Notes under the pieces: model-generated
What the model was told of the DNA's origin: nothing
What the model saw: the letters and a program-made list of their open reading frames with translations, nothing else
The model's database searches: none
Program-made: the position numbers and the translations under genes
Shown here: one piece after another, positions 47,208 through 58,861 of the stretch
How the letters are laid out: every line of letters begins with the position of its first letter
Position numbering within the stretch: position 1 is the stretch's first letter
Assembly (NCBI GenBank): GCA_029204225.1
Contig: CM055094.1
Coordinates: 13,100,813 to 13,164,812, forward strand
Reading direction: 5' to 3'
DNA length: 64,000 nt
Source of the DNA: Diphasiastrum complanatum
Taxonomy: Eukaryota; Streptophyta; Lycopodiopsida; Lycopodiales; Lycopodiaceae

Positions 47208-47329
47208 AGAACGATGTCTTATCAAGAAGAAGGTCACTGAAGTGGTAGTTGAAGGAATTCTTGCAGGAAGATTGTGTAAACTTCAAGCTCAGGTGATAAG
47301 TCATCAAGCTGGAATTGTGTTGATATTAA

Positions 47330-48850
47330 AGTAAGTTATGGCATGAGAGGTTTGGACATTTGAATTCTAATAGTCTACAACTTTTGAGGAAATTTAATAT
47401 GGTCATAGGTTTACCTCAAGTAATTTCACATCACAAGTTTTGTGAAGGTTTGTGTCTTTGGAAAACATCATAGACAAATTTTCTTCTAGTACAACTAGAG
47501 TAGGAAAAATTCTAGAACTTGTTCATGCAGATTGGTGTGGTCCTATGGTGGAGCAAGTTATTCTATTGTGTTTGTGGATGATTATTTTAAGAAGATATGG
47601 GTATATATATATTCTCAAGAATAAGATTGAGGCATTTAGATGCTTTACTTGGTTTAAGGCACAGGTGGGAAAAGGTAGATAAATAAAGATACTTTGTTCA
47701 AATAAAGGGGAAGAGTATCTTTCTACTTAATTTCAAATGTTTTGCAAGGACAATGGTATAAAGAGACAATTTGCAAGTACATAAACACCTCAACAGAATG
47801 GAGTTGCAGAAAGAAACAATCTATTGTGGAAACTAGTGGGAGAAATCTTCCAAATTCATTTGGGGTGAAGCATTTAAAACAACAATTTATCTTCTGAATA
47901 GGAGTTCTACTAAAGTGGTAGAGAATTGAACTCCAGAAGAAGCTTATACAAGCAAGAAACCTAGGACAAGGCATTATACAAACTTAAGCAACCACCCAGG
48001 GCATGGTACATGAGGATTGATGCATACTTTGAAGTAGTAGTACGGAGCATACACTTTATTTCATGGTAAAAGATAATTAGATTGTTATTGTAGTGATGTA
48101 TGTTGATGATGTTATCATTATAGATTCTCATCAAGTTTTGATTCAAAATAATAAGAAAGATCTCTCATTAGAGTTTCGACATGAAAGATTTTGGTTCACT
48201 ACAGTTCTTTCTAGGGATTGAGGTATGGAGAGTAGCAAATGGTCTATTTATTTCTCAATCTAAGTATGCACATGAACTTCTTGAAAAATTTGGGATTCCA
48301 GAATGCAAACCTATTTCAACTCCATATGATTATGGATGTAAGCTTACGAAACCTGAGGAAGATAAGATGAAACGTTACATATATTTTGGACAACTCATTG
48401 GAAGTTTGATCTATCTAACGACTACACGACCAGATATTGTATATTTTGTTAGTATGGTTAGTTGGTTTATGGCTAAACCTAAGCAAGTTCATTGGAAATC
48501 TATGAAGCGGATACTCAGATGTGTTAAAAGGTTCTATTTCTTGGAGTTCAAAGAAGCAACCTACCATTGCATTACGAGTGCTACTACTAGTGCAACATGC
48601 AAGGCATGATCTTCACATGGAACAGGAAACAACTATACTACTTTAATGTGATAATCAGAGTTGCATTGAGTTGGCAAAGAATCCAGTTTTTCATAGTAGA
48701 ACAAAACATATTGAAGTACAACATTCATCAAAGAAAAGCTTCAAAATGAGGAAGTTGAGCTTTTCTATTGTCCTACAGAAGAGCAAGTTTTAAGTATTTT
48801 TACTAAGGGACTTGGTAAAAATAAATTTGACAAGTTCAGAGAACTTCTAG
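47330..48850 (+). pseudogene. Copia G integrase-RT-RNase H with internal deletion
   Basis: Frame-broken pol: LWHERFGHLNSNSLQLLRKF (pre-integrase), HADWCGPMVEQ, a core remnant and YLLNRSSTKVVEN near 47900; then at about 47980 it jumps straight to KQPPRAWYMRIDAYFE of RT, so the integrase C-terminus and the RT N-terminal half are lost. An open stretch 48181-48609 has MKDFGSLQFFLGIEVWRVAN, SQSKYAHELLEKFGI and FGQLIGSLIYLTTTRPDI. RNase H is reduced to scraps (RTKHIEVQH, about 48700). The YVDD region at about 48100 is damaged. Confidence 0.87.
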
Positions 48851-49273
48851 GAGTGATTACAAAATTAACATTAAGGGGGAATGTTATAAAATAATGTTAA
48901 TTTGATCCCTAGTGTTAATGGGCCATGTATGCGAGCTATATTTAGGGGCCTATTTTATTTACAGCAGCTATAGTTAATTGTTGCATGTAATAGGGTGCTA
49001 CAAGGATTTTTGCTTTTGACTTAGTAGTAAAGTTGGAAAATTACGAAGTATAGGAACTATGATCAAGCTTTTTTGCTTTAAGCTTTTGCTAAGGCTACTA
49101 GATATCTATATAAGAAGGATTGGCGCCCCACCTCCTCATTCCATTGTTGTGAGTTCTTCAGACTTATGATTAATCTGAGATATGTTTCTATTGCTCTATC
49201 ATCTTCTTGTGTGTGAGTACTGATACGATTAGTCTACTCTATCTTGAAGTATACTCATGATTTTGACACTTTT

Positions 49274-52030
49274 TGCTGGCAGCAGTGCAAAATTTTAGAA
49301 CTTAGTCACAAAACAACCTTGTCTCTTCAAAAGAGACATGATGGTATGAGGTCGTCCAATAGCTACCATAGTAAAATGAGACAAAAACTCTGGAAAAATT
49401 TGATTTCGTAAGAAACTAATTCTTATTGATGTGTGAATCATTTCACAAAGATTCAGAGTAGATGAAACTCAAAAAGAATTTCAAGTTTTAAAACTTGAGA
49501 ATTGACACACGCATGTGCGCATGCGCGCGCGCGCACACACACAATTCATGCTACTTTGCGGTGTATTACATAGTGACAATGATTGCATTAATGACAATGA
49601 CTCTGCCAAAGGTATTGGAAAAAACCCCTACCATACGAGCAACGAGCGCCCTTGACAAAATGCTAGGCTCAATGCTTTTGCCTTTGACTATGTGGTTGTT
49701 GAGTTGCATTCTTTATGCTACTTTTGCTTCTGTTTTGGTTATAACCATCCAGTTGTTGTTTTAATTAATTTGATGTTGTGGTTTGTGTTTACAATGGCTT
49801 TACAAAAAAGAATGTAAAATCAGACCTAATCTTCTAACATTAGTTGGGGTTTGCACTATATGGTCTAGACATGTCCGAATTGCTTGACATCATGGCTATA
49901 AGAAGCACTTATTTCCAAATTCCAATTAGTCAGGCTACTTCTATGCTTGCTTGTCTTATATCACTTATTCCTCGCTGGCACATCTTTGTACATACATGGA
50001 TACATTTGGTGACGGAGTGCGTGACAAATTTACCATACTTGTTACAATATACGTAGGCTTTCATATCCAGAAGTATAAAAGACTGTGCTTATGTCGAAAA
50101 AGCTTGCCTTAGCCCGGGTTAGGATCATTACTTGATACTTCTTTACTACATATAAGCAGACATCTTGTTTTTTGTTCCACTTACCTATAAGGAAGGGAAA
50201 GAAATAGTTTCAATGCTCTTTTTTTTGTTTTTTTCCGTTGCAGGAACCTCAACCCTAATTTTTGGATTGCGATTCGGAATACAATCTGAATTGCGGTTTG
50301 CAACTATGAGTTCAAGACTCAAGTTTCTCAAAGGAGCTTAGGACGAAGGGGACCCATCGATTGTAGATTAGGTTCCTAAGCTAGTTGTTTCCAACAAAGC
50401 TACTCCTAGCTTTTAGATCTTGGAGTGATATGATAGTTTTCTCGGCCAACCCCTGACAAACTGGCCATAAATGATCACTTAAAAGAAAAGCCACTCCACT
50501 TGAACCTTTGCTTCCTGCTGACCTCATTTGTCTCAAATAAATACCAAATATCTCTATCGTCAACGAAATTTGGTAGGTCTCCTATCGTGGTTGAAGAGTG
50601 TATCCCATTAGTGGGGATGAGTGGGACCTCAGGGTGCTTGGGCAATTAATTATCCATAAAGTGAGCTCTGTTATGAAAGGTGACCCTCTTACTTGTGTCC
50701 TTTGCGTCTTGGAAAGGTTTCTTATGTTGTTCGACCTAGATGTGAGTGAGGTTGTCATCCACTAAGATGTGAGTGCCTCTGAGTTTGATCTTTGTTTAAG
50801 AGCTTTCAGCCTACAAATCTATGAGACAAACCAGATTACGAACATGGTCTTTTTTCCTTTGTTCTCCATGCTCTGTCCATTCCTATAAGATAGATCCCCA
50901 AGTGTAGTCTCTGGAAAGTGTGTGGCTTCCTATGACTCATCCTATTGCACCTAATTTGTATGCTTAGGGCTTAAAGTTCCAAAGCCTCTCTTCCATCAAA
51001 GTGACCAAATTATTTTGGGCATTGGAGGTGTGACCTTTGTGATTGCCAACCACGTTTTCCCATGTCCTAGTCTCCTCTTTGTGTTGCTCTAGTTTGCTCT
51101 TGGGCTTTGATTTACTTGGAGGTTTCCTCTGGCAATGGTTATTGGTGGAGCTCTTTGTCTGCTTTTTTCCATGTTGCCAATTCTTCTTGGAGATTCCTAA
51201 TTTCCAACATCTTCGTTTCGCCTCGTACTCCTAATTCATTTCCTTCTTTTTGGGAAAAACTACGCCAATTTGTTTCTCATTCAATTCCTAATACAATTAA
51301 TTAATCCATTACCTAAGAAACAAATAAAATTCTTCTTGAAAAACACAAATTCTAAGATGACAGGCATCGGGAGCTACATGCTTATATAAATGCAAACTAC
51401 TAATTTACCCAAAAGTGAATAGGTGAGCGGTGAGATCTAGGAGCAGAGTAGATAGAGGCATTCGTGTTTACTTAGTACTTACAATCATCATCAAGTTTTG
51501 ATACGCATGAGAGAACAATAGCTCTTTGATTTGTTGTTGTAATGGTTCAAATACTAGACTCATATTGATAAGCAAAGGATTGGTTGGGGGGGAATGCAGA
51601 CCCCTTATCTCTTTCGTGGCTGAGGAATTACGAATTTAGAGGGATGCAATACCTAGATGAATTTTGCTGTCCAACCTGTTGGGGGGAGCGATGAAAGCCA
51701 CCAAGACGCTGGTGGAGGCTAGTGATGGACAATCCATCTTTATTCAAGCTGTTGCATTGCTGCAGTGAGACACATTTGAAAGGAGCAATTAGTCTATGAA
51801 AAGTTTGCAAATCAAACATTTCAAAACAAAGTTTGGTCTTGCTTGGAAAAATGACAATTTCTATGTGCTTTTAGTGTTGCTTCCTCTTGAAGACCCAATC
51901 ATATTCGATGAACAATTGTTGATTGTGGTAGACTAATCACCTTGTGGATTATCGTGGAAGAGAGAGCTATAGCTTCTTTCAAGTGTAGCGCTATCATTTG
52001 TGGTGGTCATGTAGGTGCCTTCTACATGCT
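49274..52030 (+). other. Host intron 2, unassigned section
   Basis: No supported gene. 49504-49540 is an alternating purine-pyrimidine tract (GCATGTGCGCATGCGCGCGC then ACAC). Short frames at 50381-50563 (minus) and 51043-51304 (plus) have no family motif. Confidence 0.4.
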
Positions 52031-52044
52031 GTGGGTGTCAAGGT

Positions 52045-52141
52045 TGCATCGAACCGCGGTTCGAACCGCCTCTTACGGTTCGAACCATCGAATCGTTCGG
52101 ACCCGGTTCGAATCGTTACGCCCTAAACGATTTCCGAACGG

Positions 52142-52143
<2 letters not shown>
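52045..52143. repeat. Cluster of GGTTCGAA palindromic units
   Basis: Within about 90 bp: CGGTTCGAACC at about 52057 and 52077, CGGTTCGAATCG at about 52103, plus ATCGAATCGTTCGG between them. It lies immediately left of the (AG)33 array. No tRNA fold or gene is evident. Related GAATCGG dyads appear at about 43078-43090. Confidence 0.75.

Positions 52144-52144
<1 letters not shown>

Positions 52145-52210
<66 letters not shown>
52145..52210. repeat. (AG)33 microsatellite
   Basis: 66-bp uninterrupted AG run in host intron 2. Confidence 0.98.
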
Positions 52211-52214
<4 letters not shown>

Positions 52215-52405
52215 TTTCATTAATGTCTTTTCCATGCCAAAGGGCATATAAGACTGAAGAGGTAGTACAACAGAGTAAATGGAACTCGGACGGGACAGTG
52301 CCATCAACAGAAAACTAGACTAAAACTAAAACGTAAATCGCTATGTAAAGAAAGCTCATCTCTCACGCAGGAGAGGAAATAAATGGCTGTAGCTCAAAAC
52401 ATCTC

Positions 52406-53056
52406 TCACGTAGGAGAGGGAGAAGAATTTGAAATTTTAAGTTCTGCAATTTTAACCAAGTCCGGGCGTCTGTCTCGAAAGAGAGTCCGGAAACCATTGG
52501 CCTTAGCATCTGCGATGATTTTCTTTCTCTCAGTCCATTGAATGGGCGTCAAGTCTTCATCAATAAAAATAGTAGACCCCTTCAGGCAGCCTCTTTTACG
52601 CAAAACCTTTTGACGAAGCAAAGCATCCTTGAATCGCAGAAACACTGTGGTGGGTTGGAGCTTACCCACCCAAGCAACAGATATGACATCCTCTTTGAGA
52701 CCAAAGGTGGAATGAATAAAAGCATTTGCCTCAGCCACGAGGTCCTTACCCGCAAAAGAAGCTCCCCTAACCCTGACATTGAGGGCCTTCAGATCTCGTT
52801 TTTGATGTTCTTGAATAGATTCAGAAATAACCTGCTTAGAATCCTTGAGCACGTCGGCCCAAGAACTCTTCGATTGTTGAAGTTGCTGATCTAAGGAGTG
52901 AACCCGTTCTTGCAGCTGCTTTGACTTGTCTTCTGAATCTGCATTGCCGCTTCCTTCTTCTTCCCCTTCATCTGATTCCAGTTCATTCTTGAGGTAAGTA
53001 ACATCAACCTCAAGAATGCCAACTTTGCCCTGTAGGACAATAAAAAAGAATACCAA
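52406..53056 (-). CDS. Possible LINE ORF1-like protein with coiled coil and RRM-type domain
   Basis: Minus-strand open frame of about 216 codons. It follows a good acceptor (TTTTATTGTCCTACAG, ending at about 53027), so coding may begin GKVGILEVDV rather than at the first ATG. Acidic segment ESDEGEEEGSGNADSEDKSK, then a heptad-like stretch LQERVHSLDQQLQQ and SIQEHQKRDLKALNVRVRG, then AWVGKLQPTTVFLRFKDALL, KVLRKRGCLKGSTIFIDEDL and WTERKKIIADAKANGFRTLF. The pattern (coiled coil, strand pair, KG-I-IDEDLT, ERKK-I) resembles the RNA-binding central and C-terminal domains of L1-type ORF1 proteins. No adjacent endonuclease or RT was found. Family call is inference. Confidence 0.5.
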   Translation of the reverse strand: MVFFFIVLQGKVGILEVDVTYLKNELESDEGEEEGSGNADSEDKSKQLQERVHSLDQQLQQSKSSWADVLKDSKQVISESIQEHQKRDLKALNVRVRGASFAGKDLVAEANAFIHSTFGLKEDVISVAWVGKLQPTTVFLRFKDALLRQKVLRKRGCLKGSTIFIDEDLTPIQWTERKKIIADAKANGFRTLFRDRRPDLVKIAELKISNSSPSPT

Positions 53057-53059
53057 ACT

Positions 53060-53750
53060 CTTTTGGCATCACATCCTCCCAAACCTTACCGTCAATGACT
53101 TGCTCACATAGAATAGGCAATGTACCAACATCATGATGAAGAGTAAGTGTAGAACCAAAAAAATCAGCAAGAGGTACTGATTTTAAAGAGGCATGTGCCT
53201 TCCCTTCGTAGTAAGACATTTCTTTGTTGTCTTGCAAAGTCTCCAATAGCCGACAAGGAACTGTTATGGGCTGTTCAACATTTTGCTGTCCAAAGTGTTC
53301 CCAACATGGACCATGTTGTCCATAATCTTCCATAGGCTGTTCCCGAAGCATAATGGACTGCTCATGATGTAAAATGGGCTGTAAATGACCAAAAGAAGAT
53401 GACTGAACTTGTTGTCTAACGTCTTCATCATAAAAAGTTGGCAAGCTGTCAAGAGATGCATCAACGATGGCGTCATCATAGCTGTCCCTCGAAGAGGCAT
53501 GGGATGACATAGAAGATTCTTCAAGTAATGAAAAATTCTCTCCAAACAAATGCTTGCACAAGAGTAAAAATTGACACATGTTGACTCCCTCCTCGATTAG
53601 TACAAAATGGTTCCAAAGAGTGCTTGAATTTTTCAGCCTTTGCTAAAACATCAAATTGAAAAGGTTTTGCATGAAACTTTTCACTAATGCATCCATCATA
53701 TGCATCAACTTGCAGCGACTCGAAAAAAGAAGATTGCTTTAACATCTGCT
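53060..53750 (-). pseudogene. Unrecognised minus-strand frame upstream of the LINE-like ORF
   Basis: Open from about 53579 to 53010: MCQFLLLCKHLFGENFSLLE, SMSSHASSRDSYDDAIVDAS, repeated HEQ/REQ-P units, then LCEQVIDGKVWEDVMPKEFG. The last piece resembles the WEDAMQEEY entry of copia RT found nearby at 53860. A further frame 53745-53521 precedes it. I cannot name the family; it may be several retroelement scraps joined. Confidence 0.35.
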
Positions 53751-53757
53751 CAATGTA

Positions 53758-53952
53758 TCATTGTTGAGAGATGAAGATTCCAGCCACATGTGGAAGATCA
53801 ACAAGAACCGGAATGTGCTTCTTCATGAGTGAGTCATACTCTTCTTGCATCGCATCCTCCCAACATTTTACTCCTTGGGCCTGCTCATAAAAAACAGGTT
53901 CTACTGCACTATCCTCAATAGAAGCAAGAGCAAAATAAAAAAAAATCAGCAA
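53758..53952 (-). pseudogene. Copia RT N-terminal scrap
   Basis: Minus frame with EPVFYEQAQGVKCWEDAMQE, EYDSLMKKH and VDLPH, matching the conserved start of the copia RT domain (EP.TY.EA..D..W..AM..E...L....W.LVDLP). It is truncated on both sides. Confidence 0.7.
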
Positions 53953-53999
53953 ATTCTAGTAGAGGTACGAGTCTTCCCTTCATCAAAATGATCCACTTT

Positions 54000-54160
54000 G
54001 CTGTCCCGCAAAGTCTGCAACAACCATTTAGGGACTAGTTTAGGCCGCCAACAGCTTTACCTTTGTCAACACTTTGCTGTCGAAAGTGTTCCAAACTTGG
54101 ACCTTGTTGTCCAATGTTTTCCGAACTTGGACCTTGTTGTCCAATGTCTTCAGTAGGCAT
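54000..54160. repeat. Short tandem repeat, 39-bp unit
   Basis: GGACCTTGTTGTCCAATGT and the bases before it occur twice in a row (about 54091-54168), with a diverged relative at 53285-53320 (GGACCATGTTGTCCATAAT). It looks like slippage within a retroelement-derived stretch. Confidence 0.7.
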
Positions 54161-54241
54161 TCCTCGTCATAATCTATGCAGCAAAAGCAAAGGTTGGGAG
54201 GAGACAAGGCAGCCAGCTCCACCATGTTTCATGCTTTGTGA

Positions 54242-54356
54242 TGTTATGTGCATGTGGGGAAATCAATAAGAATCTGAAAATTAAGAATCGAATTTTCAGA
54301 TCTATGTGTACTTGATGTGCTACGTTTAGAGTAAAGTTTCAGATTGGAGTCTGACA
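54242..54356 (+). mobile_element. Possible short LTR of gypsy H (about 115 bp)
   Basis: Starts TGTTATGTGCATG and ends GAGTCTGACA, followed by a primer-binding-site-like TGCTATCAGAGCCATG at 54359-54374. No second copy was found, so the LTR start is uncertain; it could be longer and begin to the left. Confidence 0.45.
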
Positions 54357-54358
54357 TT

Positions 54359-54374
54359 TGCTATCAGAGCCATG
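54359..54374 (+). other. Primer-binding site of gypsy H
   Basis: TGCTATCAGAGCCATG, one base different from the tRNA-Met-type TGGTATCAGAGC, fixing the plus orientation of the gag element that follows. Confidence 0.7.
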
Positions 54375-54709
54375 TTTTGGAGATCACACAATCTACAGGA
54401 AGGAGCTTCGCTGTCCATCGCTGGAAAATCAGGTCTGAAAATCAGCAAATTATTGCTGTCCCATAGCCTCTTCTATAGTCCATTGCTGCAGTTCAACAGC
54501 TTGATCTTTGACAAAATCGCAGGAAAAACATTAGAGGATGGCTCCTACAGTCCATCGCTGCCCTGTTTTTGACTGTCCATCAGTAGGGTGTTATCTTGGG
54601 AGGCTCATCGTTGCTCCTACAGCCTACTACGCCTGCAAACAGCCTGCCACAGACCTGTCCATTCCTGAAAACAGTCTTCTACAGTTGAGTGGAACTATAC
54701 CGCAGTCAA

Positions 54710-55750
54710 TATGGATCCGCTACAAGGTTCTAGTACCAAAATACTGAGGATTGAGAAAGTTGCAACCAAGGTTGATGCTATGGAAGTGGGCCTACAACAA
54801 ATCCTTGAGCAGTTGAAGTCCGCAAGATCCCCAAAGGAACATGAAAGAGTTTACTGGAACGGCTATGGTAATCGTTGAACCTGTGAGTGTTGACAAAGAA
54901 GCCGAAGTCCCATCGAAAACAAAAAAATTGCCATCAATTAAGGATTTCAAGCTGCCGAAGTTCACTGGTGCAGTTGCAGTACGCAATACAGATGCAGTTG
55001 AAAATTGGATTGAAAAGTGGGAAAAAGCCTTTTAGATGTGCGGCATCAAAAAAACGACGACGCTCAGAGAATTGCCGAAGCAACTTACCACTTGCAAGAA
55101 GCTGCACAACGTTGGTGGAGGAAGGTGGAGAAGGACAATTTGGTACCTGCCACATGGAAATCTTTCAAACACATGTTTGCTGAGAATCGGGTACCTCTTG
55201 ACAAGAAGAACCAAGCCATGCAGTCTTGGACTAGTCTCAAGCAAGGGAATGCGTCCATGCAAGAGTATGCGAACAAGTACATGGAAGCCTTGATGCGGAT
55301 ACCAAAGGAAGTCCTTGTGTTCTTACAGGTATTCCATTTTGTGGAGAGCTTGCGTGATAGCCTTCGGCCTTTTGTGAGGAAGGAGCAAGCTACAAGCCTT
55401 CACAGGGCCTTACAGATGTCCCTGTACTATGAGGATGGAAAAAAGGCCAAGGAGCATGAAATGCCTACTGTAGGAGGGTTACAACCTTGGGAAAAAAGGA
55501 AGTTCAAGAAATGGAATGGTCAATCTGCACAAGAGCATGTTCAAAGTGCCAAAAGGAGTAAAGGTCCACGTGGGTGCCTCGAAAGGTAAAGGGCAGTATG
55601 GGACGTCCAATGGGGGCCAGCACTTTTTGATGCTATCGCCGCAAGACCAAGAGCGGCGGGCAAAGAAAGAAAATCTTTGCTTAGGATGTCTAGGGCAGCA
55701 TAGGTGGAAGAAGTGTCCACGTAACCCTTCACGAACCTCATATAACCTGC
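54710..55750 (+). pseudogene. Gypsy H gag, broken
   Basis: Plus-strand Ty3/gypsy gag. ATG at about 54710 reads MDPLQGSSTKILRIEKVATK and a coiled-coil-like VDAMEVGLQQILEQLKS; a shift near 54870 leads to KKLPSIKDFKLPKFTGAVAV and VENWIEKWEKAF; a stop at 55032; then DDAQRIAEATYHLQEAAQRW and WRKVEKDNLVPATWKSFKHM, with FHFVESLRDSLRPFVRKEQA (retrotrans_gag). A zinc knuckle CLGCLGQHRWKKCP lies at about 55678-55720, one residue shorter than standard before the His. No protease or RT follows; coding homology ends before the gypsy I edge at 55919. Confidence 0.85.
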
Positions 55751-55918
55751 AAGTCGAAGAGGCTACTCCGATGCACATTGAAGAGCTTGAGCAAGAGGAA
55801 CTTCAGGGTGTTCCACGACTTATGAATGTGTGCCAACGATCGTGGGAGCGAGGGTTTAACAACTCTGCACAACTTGGAATGTTGTCAATCCCTTGTGCTT
55901 ATGTATGGTTATCAACCT

Positions 55919-56009
55919 TGTCTAGGCCTGTCACATGTAATTTAACCGCGTGTCCAAAAATACTGTCAAAAAATAGAGAAGGATGGACTATAATGTATGT
56001 CCACTAAAA
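55919..56009 (-). mobile_element. Truncated 3' LTR of gypsy I
   Basis: About 90 bp matching the outer end of the LTR at 59183-59273 (shared TCTAGGCCTGTCACATGTAA, GTGTCCAAAAA and GACTATAATGTATGTCCA). On the minus strand it opens TGTTTTAGTGGACATAC. The remaining 300 bp of LTR are missing at the border with gypsy H. Confidence 0.8.
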
Positions 56010-56212
56010 CATTGCCCTCAATGTGGGCTGAAATATCTTAACTACTAGAGCTACTTTAGTACCGCCGTATTGTCGTTTTCTTTCTTGGGTTATACATTTC
56101 GTGCTAGTGGTGTCAGTCCAATAGCTGAATCCCCTACAGCTACGGAAAAGCGCTTTTAGTACAATGAAGCTAAGAGATTTTTATCTCAATTCTAGTAGTT
56201 GCTAAGGCTGGA

Positions 56213-57400
56213 TCAATATGTAAGCAGCGGCGGTCGTCGGGCAACTGAGGTATCATCATCAACAAGTGATGGAGAATCAATAGCTGGAGTAGCAAGAGCA
56301 TCGGAGCCATCAATATTAGGCAAGTCAGCAAGAGGTACAACTGCATCAGGAGCATCAGAAACATCAGCAAGATGTGGATCAACAAGTGCACCAACAGGGG
56401 CATAAAATGGTGCATCAGCTAGTGACGAAGCCGTAGTGTCGTGTACTAATGCATGAAGAGAGCGAGCCTGTTCCTGTAATAAAGGTGAGTGTGCAAAAAC
56501 ATCGAAAAACTCCCAAGTAGCCTCATCAACTGGACGACCGTCCCATTGGACTAAGAATTGGACAATACGACGACGGCGCAAAAGGACTCGAACTTGCAAA
56601 ATACCAGCAGGTAAAAACGGAAAAAGTTCTGGGTCACTAGGAAATGACGAATCACATGGCTCGTCGGGAAAAAGAGACGAACATAGTAGACTAACATGAA
56701 AAATATCACAAGCACGTGTAGTCACATGTAACTGTAAATGGTAAGTAGCAGGGCTGAGCTTCTCGACAATCACAAAAGGACCATAACAACGAGCACACAA
56801 TTTTTTAGTAATAGAACGACCTTGAACAAACTTATGACGTGCAAATGAAAGACGAAGATAAACAGACTGGCCCTCAGTAAACTCTATGAAAGACCTATGA
56901 CGATCAGTCAAGGACTTATAACGATGTTGAGCTCGCGCCAAATGCTGTTGTGCCTTTACAATAGCATTACGAGAATTAGTAAGAAAAGAAGACAAAGTAA
57001 CAGGGATGTCATCAGGAGAGGGTGGAATACTTGGAAGTAACGGAGAATATCCATTAGCCAGCAGAATTGGAGACACACCTATATTGGTACTAACAGAACT
57101 GTTATAGCTGTATTTTGCAAAACACAAATGCTGATCCCAATCTCGACCAGAAGGTGAGACAAAGTTACGTAAATAATCTTCAACAATACGATTAAGGACT
57201 TCAGACTGGCCGTCAGCAGAAGAGTGATAGGCTGTACCCATAAAATTTTAATATTTAAGATACGCATAAGTTCAGTCCAAAACCCAGAAGTATAAAAAAA
57301 AAAAAAACGAGTATCACGATTTGTAAGAATAGAACTAGGGAGACCTTGTAATCGAAAAATGTCAGATAAAAAGGAGGATCATCTGGAGGACACTCCTCAA
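56213..57400 (-). pseudogene. Gypsy I integrase C-terminal half with chromodomain-like tail
   Basis: Minus frame. It enters with DIFRLQGLPSSILTNRDTRF (about 57370), the second catalytic Asp block of gypsy integrase, with frameshifts at a poly-A/T run (57290-57310). Open from 57241: AYHSSADGQSEVLNRIVEDY (third catalytic Glu in SEVLNR), LCFAKYSYNSSVSTNIGVSP, DRHRSFIEFTEGQSVYLRLS and ARCYGPFVIVEKLSPATYHL. A chromodomain-like tail VRVLLRRRRIVQFLVQWDGR and DEATWEFF follows, then a low-complexity Asp/Ala/Pro end. The chromodomain in such elements steers insertion toward marked chromatin. Upstream catalytic domains are deleted. Confidence 0.87.
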
Positions 57401-58478
57401 TTAGGTAGAGGGATGAATCATCGGGGTCTAAAACATCATGGACTTGTAAAGTAGCTGGTGGGCGTGGGTGTTACAGTTCAAACGGTTGGGGCTACGATAG
57501 TTAAAACATAGACTTTTAGCACGAATCTCAGCCATTTCCTGCGGTGTATACCGTTTCAGGATAATGGGACAAGGAGCAGTAGGGGTACGAACAGTAGAGA
57601 AAGGAGGAGAAATGGTCGAAGAAACAGTGGGCGATTGAGATGGTGGAATGGCGGAACGAAAAAACGGTGGACAAGATAGCGAACGAGATTGAAAAGATGA
57701 TTGTTGGTCAAGCTTCTTATGCTATAAAGTAGAAGCAAGTGACATAGCACGATCTAATGAAGTAGGCTGAAAAGACTGAACATCGTAACGTAAAGAACCA
57801 CGAATGCCAGAAATATAACGACCAATAACTTCAACAAGTGGAAGATCAGAAAAGAGATAAGAAAACTCTAACAAATTTTTCATCGTATTCAAGAAGCGTA
57901 CCGGTTTGTGTGAGCTGTCTATAGAGGTCGAGCTGAGATTGAAACCATGTTGGATCGATCATGGCAGAATGAACGACAACTTTGAACTCGTTCCAAGTAG
58001 CAGAAGTATCAAATAGTGACTGATGAGTACGCCACCATGTCAAAGCGCCTCCGAAGAAATGCAAGGCAGCAAGTTGAAGTTGTGCTGCCGAAGTGCGAGG
58101 AGCGAGTGCCGAAGTGCGAGGAGCGAGCTGAAAATAAGTTTCCATTTGAAAGAACCAATTTTGTAACTCCATACCATCAGAAGAACCATTGTAGATAGTA
58201 GGCGTGACTTTATCCCTGAAACCACGAACAAGAGGGGCCGGAGGCATAGGGGAAACTATGGGAGGAACGGGTGCGGAAGGAGAGGATTGATCAGGTAATG
58301 TGTTGGGTGGTGGAGGAGGTCGAAGAGAGAGAGATAAATCGGTAATAGAGGATTGCAAAGTTTGAAGCGTAGTCATCATAGCTTGTTGGGCACTGATGAG
58401 ATGATTTATGTGAATGAGATGGTCATCAAGCTGAGTTTGAATGTCGCCGTGAGAAGAGGATGCATCAGAAGAACCCAT
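57401..58478 (-). pseudogene. Gypsy I gag joined to integrase by a large deletion
   Basis: Minus-strand gag, ATG at 58478: MGSSDASSSHGDIQTQLDDH, proline-rich PPPPPNTLPDQSSP, GFRDKVTPTIYNGSSDGMEL, NWFFQMETYFQL and LHFFGGALTWWRTHQSLFDT. A 24-bp duplication gives LAPRTSALAPRTSA (about 58085-58125). After a frame shift near 57846 come YISGIRGSLRYDVQSF and KSLCFNYRSPNRLNC, a degenerate zinc knuckle. Soon after DPDDSSLYLIEECPPDD (about 57410) it jumps to the integrase block, so protease, RT, RNase H and the integrase N-terminus are absent. Non-autonomous derivative. Confidence 0.87.
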
Positions 58479-58539
58479 GATAGATGAATTTGCTGGAAAT
58501 TTCAGGCAGCTGGGAAAAATAATAATTTCAGGCGCGATC

Positions 58540-58806
<267 letters not shown>

Positions 58807-58861
58807 TTGCTTTTGTTATCGTAGAACCTGCAGAAAAAAATTTCAGTTGACAGGAAAGTGC

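Larger units (their letters stand above)
44981..49268 (+). mobile_element. Copia G, complete element with target duplication
   Basis: Whole LTR retrotransposon in host intron 2, same strand as the gene. 5' LTR 44981-45399 (419 bp, TGTTAAAA to TTCTGACA); primer-binding site TGGTATAAGAGC at 45400-45411; polypurine tract TTAAGGGGGAA ending 48881; 3' LTR 48882-49268 (387 bp). Both flanks carry the 5-bp duplication CTTTT (44976-44980, 49269-49273). LTRs differ by substitutions and by several gaps, including about 30 bp around the first unit ATATATAG region, so the insertion is old. All internal frames are broken. Confidence 0.92.

Noticed and set aside
52045-52143. tRNA gene, suggested by repeated GGTTCGAATC (T-loop-like) strings
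   Set aside because: No acceptor, D or anticodon arms can be laid out around them; the strings are nested palindromes.
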